Shown one piece after another: positions 11,925 through 21,940 of a stretch of DNA of 64,000 bases. Position 1 is the first letter of the stretch, and the number at the start of each line of letters is the position of its first letter. The position numbers and the translations under genes are program-made. The stretch spans positions 19,219,001 through 19,283,000 of the forward strand of contig JARWIR010000018.1 in NCBI GenBank assembly GCA_029959085.1, given 5' to 3'. This DNA comes from Nemophila menziesii (Eukaryota; Streptophyta; Magnoliopsida; Boraginales; Hydrophyllaceae). The notes under the pieces were generated by a model. The model did not search any database. It was not told the origin of the DNA and worked only from the letters and a program-made list of their open reading frames with translations.

Positions 11925-12480
11925 TTTTTTTTTTGTCAAATAAAAAACGAAACATTACATGACAAAGTTTATCCGATACCACTATTTCTACATATTATAC
12001 ATAAGCTATGATAAAAGTTGATGATCAAATTATTTGGACATTCCGATACGTCAATATTCAACCTTGCACATTTTGCCAATTTATCAGCCATTCCGTTAAA
12101 GTCTCTTTTCATGTGCAATACTTTTTAATTTGGGAATCTACCCATCCATCTCCAGACTTCAACTGCCATTGGTTGGACTCTCCAGTTAACTCCCTTTATT
12201 TGATTAATACCTTGGGTAATTTCAAGGTTATCAGAGTAGAATGAAAAACTCTGAAGGTTGAGATCTGCTACAGATTGCATGGCCCAAAGAACGACCCAAA
12301 TTTCCCCCTCAATGACGCTATTAACCATACCTCTTTTAGTATTTTTGTGTTTAATTTATCCGTTTCCATCAAATGCAATCGATGGTGTACTTTCTGTTTC
12401 CCAACTGTTGGTGAAAACCCTCCCGGTTCAATACCTCGCATTAGGCACTTATACATTATATATGCAATTAAACCACTTGT
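11925..12480 (-). mobile_element. 3' end of a LINE, RNase H domain and poly-A tail
   Basis: The run of ten T at 11925-11934 is the poly-A tail of a minus-strand LINE. Upstream of it on the minus strand lie RNase H segments: VNSVIEGEIWVVLWAMQSV (12125-12328 frame), FYSDNLEITQGIN with the catalytic Asp, and FNGMADKLAKCAR, the usual C-terminal motif. Stops and frameshifts separate the pieces. Positions 11978-12480 are repeated exactly at 21941-22443. Confidence 0.75.
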
Positions 12481-12990
12481 CTGGGTGATAGCTTAATTAC
12501 TACAGCTACCCACTACTTGGCTAGAGAATAGATAGTATTAAATCAAACACAAAAGTCAATTGAATAATTAATCTAACCAAAATCAATTAAGCACTTAGTC
12601 TCAAATACAATAAATCTATTAATCACCTAAGCATAAAGTTTTACATAAGTAGCCTCAAGAAATGAGGGTTTTTTTAATTCTAAATTAAGAAAAAATAATT
12701 AAAACAAATGAAAGAATCATGTATAAAAGCAAATACAAATAGAATTTACTCTTAATGATGAATGGAAATAATGGATAGTTGAGTAAGAATCGTTGGGTTC
12801 ATAAACAAACTATTCTTTTCTTCTCTCCTTCTCTTCTACTTTTTCTCCCCACTTGAACGTCCTTATGGAATAATTGATAAACAATTCTCCAGATAATGAT
12901 ATGGGGGCTGAAAAATGATTTATATATGAAGTAAAAAAGTTTGGGCCCCCTTTTGGCTTGTTTAATTAGGTTTAGAAGGGGCCCAACCGG
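12481..12990 (-). repeat. left part of a reverse LTR ('LTR-D'), split by LTR-B
   Basis: This AT-rich block, starting TGGGTGATAG, appears to be the left part of a reverse Athila-like LTR. Its other end lies at 25987-26484, which finishes in GAGAGACATCA, the mirror of the TGATGTCTC start shared by these LTRs. LTR-B interrupts it. Together the parts make about 1.0 kb. The left limit is uncertain. Confidence 0.5.
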
Positions 12991-13346
12991 TGTCTCCCTT
13001 TTTGTTCTAATTTTATGCCCTTAGGAGACATCATTTTAGGTGAATAATTGACTAATATGATATACTTTTAGTGTTATTTCGTTATATTTCATTTTCTCTC
13101 CTTGGAATTTATTATTTTTCATTTTTAAAGCTTTTGCACGTTAAATGGGTTGTTTTTAGTGCAAAGTTTGTAGGTCCATGGATGCTAGGGAGAACCAATA
13201 CGAGGAGAGGAATAAAGAATTAAAGTCTTAGATTGAGTAGAGAAGTCAAAGGCGAGAAAAGATATCCCGAAGAGTTGACTAGGAAAGCTACAAATCTGAA
13301 AAGCTGATAGTAATTGCTGATTTTGAGCTACTTAGACATGGAATAG
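12991..13346 (+). repeat. LTR-B, left part (interrupted by the Athila-A element)
   Basis: Starts TGTCTCCCTTTTTG and matches the start of the solo LTR at 55652. The Athila-A insertion follows after AATAG, and the match resumes at 24786. With the insert removed the two parts give about 1,557 bp, close to the 1,577 bp of the 55.65-kb copy. Confidence 0.85.
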
Positions 13347-14822
13347 TGATGTCTCCTCATTTGTGATAGTAAAATACACTCATGAGACATCATTTTAGGC
13401 TTATTTATTAGTTTATAGGTTGATTTTAGCTTATTTTAGTGCACTTTCCTATTTTGGGTCTTGATTTGTAGAATTATTATTTTTAGAGCATATTGGGTTT
13501 AATTATTTATTTAGTGTGAAGCTTTAAAGATAATTATGGAGATTAATTAGAGTCCAAGTCAAAGACAACAACTTATGGAAGGAGATATGCATGGAAATTG
13601 GAGATAAGGAAATAATTGCTAAAAAGATGGAAAAGGAAAAGCTGCCTAAATCTGAGATTCTGCAAAGATAGGCGTTTTTACCTAATAAAGAGGCCGAATT
13701 TGGTAAATTACTCCTAAAGGGTCTAGATAATTCTGTTGCGATTCTTTTGGTATCTTGTGGAGCAAAATCGGACCAATAATAAAGAAGTTATGACCAAAAC
13801 AACGCAGCAGTGTTTATCTTTATTTCCATACGAATTTGAGTTGGGCTAGGAGTCCATTACTTAACTTATCTCTAAAGAAACGAATTAGGTCAACCTCTAA
13901 CCTATAAATACAGCCTCTTAACACTCTTAAATCATCCTTGGTGAAACCTTAAACCAAGAGGAAGCTTAGAACACAAGAGAGAAGTCTGGAAGGAGCTGTC
14001 ATCAACAATGCCTTCTTCTACCTTTAGTTTTGTAATTTCTTTCTTTTCTTTCATGAACTAATTTTCTTTAGCTTAAGTTTTAGCATATATGTATGAACCC
14101 TAGTTTTGATTGACATCTATCTAATTTGGGAATTTAATGTTTTAAATAGAATTATAGTTTTTATTCTCTGCTTATGTGTTTGGATTTATATTCTGTGTTC
14201 TTGTGGACGGCCGCCATTAGAATTACCATCTAGCAATTAGGATACCATTGACAACGGTGTTTAATTGCATGTTTAGCACATAACGTTTAGTTTTAGGTTT
14301 GATCTGACAACCCAACCTAGCTAGATAATCACTATGGTTGAGTCTTGTGACTCTTTACCAATTACAGGAAAAGTTTGCTTAGGAAGCCTTATTGACACAG
14401 GTAAATCCTATTTTAAACTACCGATAGCATATTGGGACCGATTAGGGAAATACTACATAATTCACCCTTACATGTTTAGAACGGCAAAACTAGTGGGGAT
14501 TACATGCTAATAACTTAAGCTATATTCTCATATTACTTCTCTTTCATATTTAATTTTCTGTCTTTAATTCCTTAGTTTAATTTAGTTTATTAGAAAATCA
14601 ACAAAAATCTATTTGTCTTTACTTTTATTTGCGTTTAGTTATTCTAACTTTAATTTATTTGCACTTGGTATTTGCATAAGATTCCTCTAACCTCTGTAGT
14701 CTCTGCGGAACGAATCTTTATCTAAAACTTGCATACGATCTGTATACTTGCAGAACCGTGTCGTTTAGGGTGTTATTTGCACGTTAATTATATCTTATTT
14801 TATCACACCCTAGGCCCCACCA
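13347..14822 (+). repeat. 5' LTR of the Athila-A element (1,476 bp)
   Basis: Begins TGATGTCTCCTC and ends AGGCCCCACCA, followed after six bases by the primer-binding site. It appears identical to 23310-24785. Related diverged copies lie at 9567-11076 and, reversed, at 50913-52398. Confidence 0.95.
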
Positions 14823-14828
14823 AGTTTT

Positions 14829-14846
14829 TGGCGCCGCTGCCGGGGA
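14829..14846 (+). promoter_or_regulatory. primer-binding site, tRNA-Asp type
   Basis: TGGCGCCGCTGCCGGGGA differs by one base from the complement of the 3' end of plant Asp tRNA. This primer is typical of the Athila lineage. It would prime minus-strand cDNA synthesis. Confidence 0.9.
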
Positions 14847-14948
14847 CTACATCGTTAGTCCTTGTGCATATATCTTGTGCTTTTATTTTTAGTTAGTTCT
14901 ATTTTACGCTTTTTGTTTTTAGTTTTTGTTTTTCAGATTTAGTTACAG

Positions 14949-17900
14949 ATGGAGAACCCAAGGAGACTTGAGCTACCCATCGACTTCAGAGTGGAGCCAC
15001 GAGGAATTCGCGCTCCAGAAATCCAAGCCGCTAAATTTAAACCTGATCCTGGGATGTTAACTCAGTTTGCGTCTCATGGATTATTTAGCGGAGATGCACA
15101 TCAAGATCCGATCCGATATACTCAGAAATTCATGCAGATCTGTGATGCCTATATCATAAGAGGAGTTACTAGGGAGCAAGTATATTACTTGATGTTCCAG
15201 TTCTTCTTGACCGGATGTGCAAGCGATTGGTATGATGCCCAATACCCTCATATTATTCCAGATTGGGACAAGCTTCAAACAAGATTCCTAGACCGTTTTT
15301 ATCCGGTTAGTAGACGTTTAAAAGACATGTTGGAGCTTGAACAATTTATACAAGAAGAGGAAGAGAGTTTGGGTGAAGCATGGTTACGATTTACAGAGAA
15401 GAAAGCGAGGTGTCCATATCATAGATCCTCGCCAGAATATTATTTAACCTTGTTTTATGGAGGCCTTAATGACAAATCAAGAGAGAAAGCAGATTCGGTA
15501 GGAAACGCAGGTTTTGTGTTGCTAGATCCTGTAGAAGCTGAGTTGGGGATGGAAAGAATTCTTGAAAACGAGAGAAGTTGGCCAAAGAAATCAGTAAAGG
15601 AGAACAATTCAGAATCTCTAAAGCTTAAGGAATTGGCTAAACAACTCGAAGAGCTGACAGAACAAGCCCGAACAATTGCTCAGGTAAATATGGTACGCAC
15701 AATTCCTTCGTGTCTTGGTTGTGGATCAAGAAATCATGTGTGGGCAGGATGTATGAATAATCCAGCAGTAGCTTCCGTTCAATATCCTCAAGATAACTAT
15801 TACTCGAATAGTTACAATCAAGAAAGCTGCACTAATTATCAACAACCTCCACAACAAAAGAGTTGGGACAGAAAACAAGAAACTAGTCAGCAACCCCAAC
15901 TTCAATCTTATAATCCTCCACAACCTATTCAGAAAAAGGCACCCATTGTTAAGAAAACTTGTCAAGAACCGAAGAAAGATCCACCTAAACAATCAATGCA
16001 ATTGGCAAAACAAGAACAACTCCAGAGTTTGACTTCAAGTATGACTAAATTAATGCAAAACGTTGAGAAGAAAATAAATTATAGCCAACAGAGAGTTCGA
16101 ACTCAGGAGAAGGTTATAAAGCAACTAGAGCATACTATATCACAGATGGCGAGTACATTACAAACTAGGCCGAAAGGGCAACTCCCAAGTGATACTATTG
16201 CTCCTAGAGACGATTCTTGCCATGCAGTTGAATTGCGAAGTGGGAAGCAACTGCCTCCACCAAGACCAGAACCAGAGCCTATCCCTATTCCAGAACAAAG
16301 GGGGGAAGAAATAATCAAAGATACAGTCAAGGAGGTAGTTCAACCAAAAAGTGTCCAAGCCGAGACACCTGATAAGACAAGACAACCAGTGGAACTCAGT
16401 ACACGCCCTCCACCACCATACCCTTCACGTGTCAGGAAGAAGGACAATGACCTGGAATTCAAGAAGTTCATTGACATGTTGAAGAAATTAGAAATCAATA
16501 TACCCCTTGTTGAAGCTCTCAAGAGGATGCCAAGCTACATGAAATTTATGAAAGACATTCTCTCCAACAAGCGAAGTATAGAGACTGGGCAACCAATTGG
16601 ATTACCTAGGGAGTGCAGCGCTATATGTCAAAATGAGTTGCCACCAAAACTAGAAGATCCCGGAAGTTTTACAATTCCCATCGGCATTGGAGAAAATTGG
16701 ACCGGGAAAGCATTATGTGATTTAGGTGCAAGCATCAATCTCATGCCTAAATCCCTGTTCGAGAAGCTTAATATCGGAGAAGTAGTACCTACATCTGTGG
16801 TACTACAAATGGCGGATCGCTCCCTCTCACGACCAATAGGTAAAATTGAAGATGTTTTAGTTAACGCGGGCTCTTTTATTTTTCCTTGTGATTTTATTAT
16901 CCTTGACTACGACGCGGATAAGAATGTCCCCATCATTTTGGGTAGACCATTCTTAGCCACGGGGCGTACACTAATTGATGTTGAGAATGGTGAGTTGATC
17001 ATGAGAGTACAAGGCGAACAGATACGATTCAATGTGTTTCAGGCTATGAAATATCCTAAAGCGAAAGACGAGTGCTTTAAAGTAGATGTCATCGAAAAAA
17101 TTACGCAAGAAGTCTTCAATGAAGAGAACTTAAATGATGATCTTGACAAAACCTTAGCACCTGAAATACCAGAATTCGAGATTCCCCCTGAAGATGTTGC
17201 TGCATTAGGGTTAAACGTGAGAGAACTACTTCGAGAGCCAGGTGACATTGAACCAATGAGACAACCATCTATAATATGTCCACCTGTTCTCGAAGAAAAA
17301 CCACTTCCAGATCACTTACGCTATGCATATCTAGGTACAAACAAAACTTTGCCTGTTATTATTTCTGCTAACCTTTCAGGTCCTCAAGAGGAAAAGCTAC
17401 TTCAAGTACTTCGCGCAAACAAAGAAGCAATTGGATGGACTATTGCTGACATCAAGGGAATTAGTCCTTCTGTTTGCAAACACAAAATCATTCTTGAAAA
17501 CGAAGGTGGGCGATCTATAGAAGGACAGAGAAGACTCATGCCAGCTATGAAAGAAGTAGTAAGGAAGGAAGTTATCAAGTTGTTAGACGCAGGAATTATC
17601 TATCCGATTGCTAGCAGTGATTGGGTTAGTCCAGTACAGTGTGTTCCTAAGAAAGGAGGTTTCACTACCATCCTTAATGAGCAAGGCGAAGCCATACCAT
17701 CAAGACCAGTTGTAGGGTGGCGCGTGTGCATGGATTACCGAAGACTGAACAAAGCAACGAAGAAAGATCACTTCCCGTTACCTTTCATTGATCAGATGCT
17801 AGACAAACTTGCAAGGAGAGAATATTACTGTTTCCTAGACGGATATTCGGGTTATAATCAGATTTGTGTGGATCCCCTTGATCAACACAAAACAACTTTT

Positions 17901-20192
17901 ACATGTCCGTTTGGTACTTTTGCTTATAGAAGAATGCCGTTTGGTTTATGCAATGCACCTGCCACGTTCCAGAGGTGCATGATGGCTATATTTTGGGACA
18001 TGATTGATAAATATTTGGAGGTTTTTATGGATGATTTTTCGGTGTTTGGAGACAGTTTTGATGATTGTTTGAGGAATCTTGAGAAAGTCCTTGTGAGATG
18101 TAGAGAAAAAGATCTTGTGCTTAATTGGGAAAAATGCCACTTCATGGTTCAAGAGGGAATTGTGTTGGGACATAAAGTTTCGAAGGCAGGGATGGAGGTT
18201 GATCGTGCTAAAATTGAAGTTATCAAAACACTACCACCTCCGGTTTCTGTTAAAGGAGTGAGAAGTTTCTTGGGTCACGCAGGATTTTATCGACGATTTA
18301 TTAAAGATTTTTCCAAGATCGCCAAACCGCTCTGCTCTTTACTTGAAAAGGATACTCCTTTTAATTTTACTGAAGAATGTCTTCAAGCGTTTTTGACGAT
18401 TAAGGAAAAACTGATCTCTACACCTATTGTTATACCTCCTGATTGGAACGCTCCGTTTGAACTTATGTGCGATGCTAGTGATCACGCTATGGGTGTTGTG
18501 TTGGGACAGAGGAAAGACAAGATTTTCCACACGATTTATTATGCAAGTAAGACTTTCAACGCTGCCCAGATGAATTATACAGTAACGGAGAAAGAGATGT
18601 TGGCCGTGGTTTACGCTTTCGATAAATTTCGTCCCTATCTGGTTGGAAAGAAAACTATCGTATACACGGACCATTCAGCTATTAGGTACCTCATGGAGAA
18701 AAAGGACGCTAAGCCGCGCCTCATTAGATGGGTACTATTGCTACAAGAATTCGACATAGATATTCGAGACCGAAAAGGATGCGACAATCAAGTTGCTGAT
18801 CATTTATCAAGGCTCGAAGGATCTGATGCGAACAAAGAACCATTATCGGTTAAAGAGGTATTCCCTGATGAACAACTTTTTGCTATTAAACGTGCTTTTG
18901 TGCCGTGGTATGCAGATCTAGTCAACCTCATTGTGAGTGGTGTCTTTCCCAAAGATTTCCACCCACAACAAAGACAAAGATTGAACCACCAGGCCAAACA
19001 GTATTATTGGGATGAACCGTACCTCTGGAAGATATGTAGTGACCAAGTGGTTAGAAGATGTGTACATGAAGGTGAGATGGAGAAAATTATTGAAAGTTGT
19101 CATAGTTCACCTTACGGAGGTCACTTTAAGGGCGATAGAACCGCAGCTAAAATTCTTCAATCTGGGTTCTATTGGCCAACCATACACAAAGATTGTCACA
19201 GTTTCGTCCAATCATGCCACAGATGCCAAAAAACTGGCAACATATCGAAAAGAGACGCAATGCCGCTTAATAATATTCTTGAAGTTGAAATCTTTGATGT
19301 ATGGGGAATAGATTTCATGGGACCTTTCATCACTTCCTATGGAAATGTTTATATTTTGCTTGCAGTAGACTATGTATCAAAATGGGTAGAAGCAGTGGCA
19401 ACACCAAAGAACGATGCTCAAACAGTGATTAAATTCTTAAAATCAAACATCTTTTCAAGACATGGTACGCCACGTGTTCTCATCAGTGATAAAGGTACCC
19501 ATTTTCTTAATGCTCCCGTGAGACATTTTCTTAAAAAGTTTGGAGTGAAACACCGTACTTCAACCGGTTATCACCCACAAACTAACGGTCAAGCTGAAGT
19601 TTCTAATCGGGAAATTAAATCTATTCTGGAGAAGACCGTGAACAAATCAAGAAAAGACTGGTCTTTAAAGCTAGATGATGCTCTCTGGGCATACAGAACA
19701 GCATTTAAAACACCAGTTGGGGCATCTCCATATCGCATGGTCTACGGCAAAGCGTGTCATCTACCGATTGAACTAGAAGCTCGAGCCTACTGGGCTATTA
19801 AAACTCTGAATCTAGACCCAGATTTGGCCGGGAAACAAAGGATGATGCAATTGAACGAATTGGAGGAGCTTCGTTATCATGCCTATGAAAATTCACGTCT
19901 CTATAAGGAGAAAACAAAGCGATGGCATGATAAAAGACTCCGTCCAAAGCATTTTGAGATTGGACAGAAGGTTTTATTATACAACTCTCGATTTTCGAAC
20001 TACCCAGGAAAGCTTAAATCCCGTTGGGGAGGACCTTACATTATCACCAAAGTCACACCGCATGGAGCGATTGAGATTGAAAATCCAGCCGAGCAACGGA
20101 CATTCATGGTGAATGGCCAGCGTTTGAAGAGATACTATGACAGTGAGGACTTTGAGCAAGGGGAGAAAATCTACCTTGTCGAATGCGATTAG
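14949..20192 (+). CDS. Athila gag-pol polyprotein, intact 1,747-residue frame
   Basis: One uninterrupted frame from ATG 14949. Gag capsid domain is about 55-185. The zinc knuckle [14 protein letters not shown] (CX2CX4HX4C) is at 255-268. A Gln/Pro-rich linker with a coiled coil lies about 345-405. The aspartic protease motif DLGAS is at 591-595, with the usual ILGRPFL near 663. Reverse transcriptase spans about 880-1075 with FMDD at 1026-1029. RNase H spans about 1165-1290 (CDAS, TDHS, VADHLSR). The integrase zinc finger ends in SCHRCQ near 1422, and the DDE core has D1455, D1514 and E1550. All catalytic residues I can check are present. The ATG lies 103 bases after the primer-binding site, as expected. 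The enzymes would copy and integrate the element, although its damaged 3' end makes self-mobility doubtful. Confidence 0.95.
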   Translation: MENPRRLELPIDFRVEPRGIRAPEIQAAKFKPDPGMLTQFASHGLFSGDAHQDPIRYTQKFMQICDAYIIRGVTREQVYYLMFQFFLTGCASDWYDAQYPHIIPDWDKLQTRFLDRFYPVSRRLKDMLELEQFIQEEEESLGEAWLRFTEKKARCPYHRSSPEYYLTLFYGGLNDKSREKADSVGNAGFVLLDPVEAELGMERILENERSWPKKSVKENNSESLKLKELAKQLEELTEQARTIAQVNMVRTIPSCLGCGSRNHVWAGCMNNPAVASVQYPQDNYYSNSYNQESCTNYQQPPQQKSWDRKQETSQQPQLQSYNPPQPIQKKAPIVKKTCQEPKKDPPKQSMQLAKQEQLQSLTSSMTKLMQNVEKKINYSQQRVRTQEKVIKQLEHTISQMASTLQTRPKGQLPSDTIAPRDDSCHAVELRSGKQLPPPRPEPEPIPIPEQRGEEIIKDTVKEVVQPKSVQAETPDKTRQPVELSTRPPPPYPSRVRKKDNDLEFKKFIDMLKKLEINIPLVEALKRMPSYMKFMKDILSNKRSIETGQPIGLPRECSAICQNELPPKLEDPGSFTIPIGIGENWTGKALCDLGASINLMPKSLFEKLNIGEVVPTSVVLQMADRSLSRPIGKIEDVLVNAGSFIFPCDFIILDYDADKNVPIILGRPFLATGRTLIDVENGELIMRVQGEQIRFNVFQAMKYPKAKDECFKVDVIEKITQEVFNEENLNDDLDKTLAPEIPEFEIPPEDVAALGLNVRELLREPGDIEPMRQPSIICPPVLEEKPLPDHLRYAYLGTNKTLPVIISANLSGPQEEKLLQVLRANKEAIGWTIADIKGISPSVCKHKIILENEGGRSIEGQRRLMPAMKEVVRKEVIKLLDAGIIYPIASSDWVSPVQCVPKKGGFTTILNEQGEAIPSRPVVGWRVCMDYRRLNKATKKDHFPLPFIDQMLDKLARREYYCFLDGYSGYNQICVDPLDQHKTTFTCPFGTFAYRRMPFGLCNAPATFQRCMMAIFWDMIDKYLEVFMDDFSVFGDSFDDCLRNLEKVLVRCREKDLVLNWEKCHFMVQEGIVLGHKVSKAGMEVDRAKIEVIKTLPPPVSVKGVRSFLGHAGFYRRFIKDFSKIAKPLCSLLEKDTPFNFTEECLQAFLTIKEKLISTPIVIPPDWNAPFELMCDASDHAMGVVLGQRKDKIFHTIYYASKTFNAAQMNYTVTEKEMLAVVYAFDKFRPYLVGKKTIVYTDHSAIRYLMEKKDAKPRLIRWVLLLQEFDIDIRDRKGCDNQVADHLSRLEGSDANKEPLSVKEVFPDEQLFAIKRAFVPWYADLVNLIVSGVFPKDFHPQQRQRLNHQAKQYYWDEPYLWKICSDQVVRRCVHEGEMEKIIESCHSSPYGGHFKGDRTAAKILQSGFYWPTIHKDCHSFVQSCHRCQKTGNISKRDAMPLNNILEVEIFDVWGIDFMGPFITSYGNVYILLAVDYVSKWVEAVATPKNDAQTVIKFLKSNIFSRHGTPRVLISDKGTHFLNAPVRHFLKKFGVKHRTSTGYHPQTNGQAEVSNREIKSILEKTVNKSRKDWSLKLDDALWAYRTAFKTPVGASPYRMVYGKACHLPIELEARAYWAIKTLNLDPDLAGKQRMMQLNELEELRYHAYENSRLYKEKTKRWHDKRLRPKHFEIGQKVLLYNSRFSNYPGKLKSRWGGPYIITKVTPHGAIEIENPAEQRTFMVNGQRLKRYYDSEDFEQGEKIYLVECD

Positions 20193-20861
20193 CCTGAGGT
20201 ACACGTCTAACTCAAAGACGTTAAACAAAAGTGCTCTTGGGAGACACCCCTTGTTTTAATTGCTTTTTAGATTAGTTGTTTTTGCTTTGTAGTGTTTAAT
20301 TTTAAGTTAGTGTATATTTTTAATTGTGTTTTCAAGCTAATGGGAGAGAAAGGTAGGGTGTTATTGTGCAGGAAACGAGTTTGGGGTCAAAAGGAAAAAT
20401 CTGGAGGAACTTCAAGTCTGGCGCGGACTACCCCGCGGACTACCCCATGGTCCGCAGGGATGCACCGCGCCCCAAAAACCCGTACCACGGGTTGGCTATC
20501 TCGGGTTTTATCCAGAAGGTCGAAAAAAATCGCGGGGCATGGCGCGGTACACCGGACCCTAGTCCGCGCGCCTAAAACCCGTACCACGGGTTGGGTACCT
20601 CGGGTTTTTTGACGGACATGCTGCGGACTACCCCCTGCACCGCACCCCTGGTCCGCGACCCAAAAACCCGTACCACGGGGTGCTAGCTCGGGTATTATCC
20701 AGTAGGTAAAAATTTTGGAGCAACAGAAGCTGCGGTACACCGCGGGATATGTCCGGTGCACCGCAAGAGGCGGTTCAAGAAGGAATTCTTTTCCTAATCA
20801 AACTCTTACCTTAGGAGACTAACCCTAGCCTTCCACCCACGAATTTTTCAGACCCAAACCC
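20193..20861 (+). repeat. GC-rich spacer with three imperfect ~90-100-bp tandem copies
   Basis: After the gag-pol stop the base composition turns GC-rich (about 20400-20780). The phrase CCCGTACCACGGG and the following TCGGGTTTTATCC-like text recur with CGTACCACGG at 20481, 20580 and 20669, spacings of 99 and 89. Phrases such as GCGGACTACCCC and GGTCCGC recur between them. CCCGTACCACGGG is itself an inverted repeat, so each unit can form a hairpin. Tandem repeats between pol and the LTR are known in Athila/Tat elements. Confidence 0.85.
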
Positions 20862-20869
20862 TATATAAA
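20862..20869 (+). promoter_or_regulatory. TATA box candidate for the second Athila gene
   Basis: TATATAAA stands about 270 bp upstream of the ATG at 21138. A CA-rich, start-codon-poor stretch resembling a plant 5' leader follows. An internal promoter would let the downstream gene be transcribed separately. Confidence 0.5.
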
Positions 20870-21137
20870 CATCTTAAAGCTTGTGCAAACCTTCACAATT
20901 AACACAACAACTCATCAAATCCTCTCCTAAATCTTCCATAAACACAATCCTTCATCAAAGTCATCACACTACACCATTAAAACACCATCATATTCAGCAA
21001 GCTTTAAAGAATTCTTCCAAGATCAATCAAATAACCTTTCTCTTTCATCAATTCCAAGCAACAACATCAAGCTAAACCAATTGTCGTTAAACTTTTAATC
21101 CATCCGTGGTATAACTTGAGTTGTGGGTGAATCAAGT

Positions 21138-21605
21138 ATGACTAATAGATCTGAAGCTATGGAATACAAGAGAAAGTGTTCAATCCTTGGGAAGAATAAG
21201 AAATTGCCTGGAGCTACCATTGAAAAACCCATCAATATTGATGAGGTTTCTGAAGAATCAAAAGAACAGGCACCTGAACAACCACTACCAAAGAAGAGAT
21301 TAACTGCTAGAATGTCCACACCATCAAGGAGGCCTTTAGACAAGATAAAAATCCAAGATCAAGGTTCTTCTACCTCTTCCTCCAAAATTGCTTATGATCT
21401 TCCTCCTTGGGCTATTCAGTTACAGAACGAAGTTGAAAGATTACGTGAGGATAACAAAGACCTTTGGGTAGAAATCATGCAATTGGAAACAAGGGTAGAT
21501 AATTCGACCTTGTACAAGGATATAGATGATTACACCGATCCCTCAGCTTCAGAAGATGAGGATGATATGATGGATCTCTATGGCCAGCCAGGTAAGTCAT
21601 TCTAA
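21138..21605 (+). CDS. Athila second ORF, 155-residue acidic coiled-coil protein, unknown function
   Basis: The frame is open from 21123 (a GTG), but the first ATG is 21138. The protein has a basic, Lys/Arg-rich N-terminal half (KRKCSILGKNKK, KKRLTARMSTPSRRPL), a predicted coiled coil (QNEVERLREDNKDLWVEIMQ) and a very acidic tail (SASEDEDDMMDLYG). It lies in the position where Athila elements carry an env-like ORF, but it has no transmembrane segment or signal peptide, so it is not an envelope protein. A nucleic-acid-binding or nuclear accessory role is only a guess from the charge pattern. It is preceded by a TATA-like box and a leader-like stretch. Confidence 0.6.
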   Translation: MTNRSEAMEYKRKCSILGKNKKLPGATIEKPINIDEVSEESKEQAPEQPLPKKRLTARMSTPSRRPLDKIKIQDQGSSTSSSKIAYDLPPWAIQLQNEVERLREDNKDLWVEIMQLETRVDNSTLYKDIDDYTDPSASEDEDDMMDLYGQPGKSF

Positions 21606-21940
21606 TTTTTCTCAATAGCTTGGATGCATTAGGTAGTTTAGTTAGTTTTATTTTAAATTTTATTTCATTCTTGAGTCTTTTTCGAGTCGTGGGGACACGT
21701 CTCATTTTTGAGTTGGGGGTGGGGATTCGTTGTCCTCATCTTCTTTTCGTTTTTACATAAAATTTTAAATTTTTTAGGTTGAATTAAGGCATAGAATATC
21801 TTGAATGTACCTATGTGAGCATGATTTTATTAGGTCAATGATAGTAAGTAGTATGCTTTTGAAAGAGGCAACAAAATTGTTTAGATGCATGCATGAAAAA
21901 AGGAAATAAAGGATAGGAAAGTTAATGAGCAATGCTAAGA
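21606..21940 (+). other. Athila 3' untranslated region, cut at 21940
   Basis: T-rich sequence with a polypurine-tract-like run GTTGGGGGTGGGGA at 21712-21725, which could prime plus-strand synthesis. In a normal element an LTR start should follow the final tract. Instead the text ends at the junction with the duplicated flank. Confidence 0.6.

Larger units (their letters stand above)
7152..11925 (+). mobile_element. Ty1/copia LTR retrotransposon, degenerate, interrupted by a solo LTR
   Basis: The order LTR, primer-binding site, gag, protease, integrase, start of reverse transcriptase is that of Copia. The coding region is broken by many stops and by the solo Athila LTR at 9567-11076; the text on the two sides of that insert joins smoothly (PYSAH, then KLASKSE). 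Most of the reverse transcriptase, all of RNase H and the 3' LTR are missing. The right end is cut by a LINE tail at about 11925. This is an old, dead element. Confidence 0.85.
11978..14822. repeat. 2,845-bp direct repeat, copy 1 (flank plus 5' LTR)
   Basis: Every base I compared from ACCACTATTT at 11978 to the LTR end at 14822 recurs at 21941-24785, a constant offset of 9,963 bp. The bases to the left differ (11977 T, 21940 A). The unit comprises LINE tail, LTR-D part, LTR-B part and a whole LTR-A. Confidence 0.93.

Noticed and set aside
12008..12496. Short frames of 60-80 codons on both strands
   Set aside because: They lie in a LINE RNase H relic; only the minus-strand text has homology, and it is broken.
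20292..20761. Overlapping frames of 69-124 codons on both strands
   Set aside because: They arise because the GC-rich tandem repeats lack stop codons in several frames.
21138..21605. An Athila envelope gene
   Set aside because: The position fits, but the protein has no signal peptide or membrane segment.
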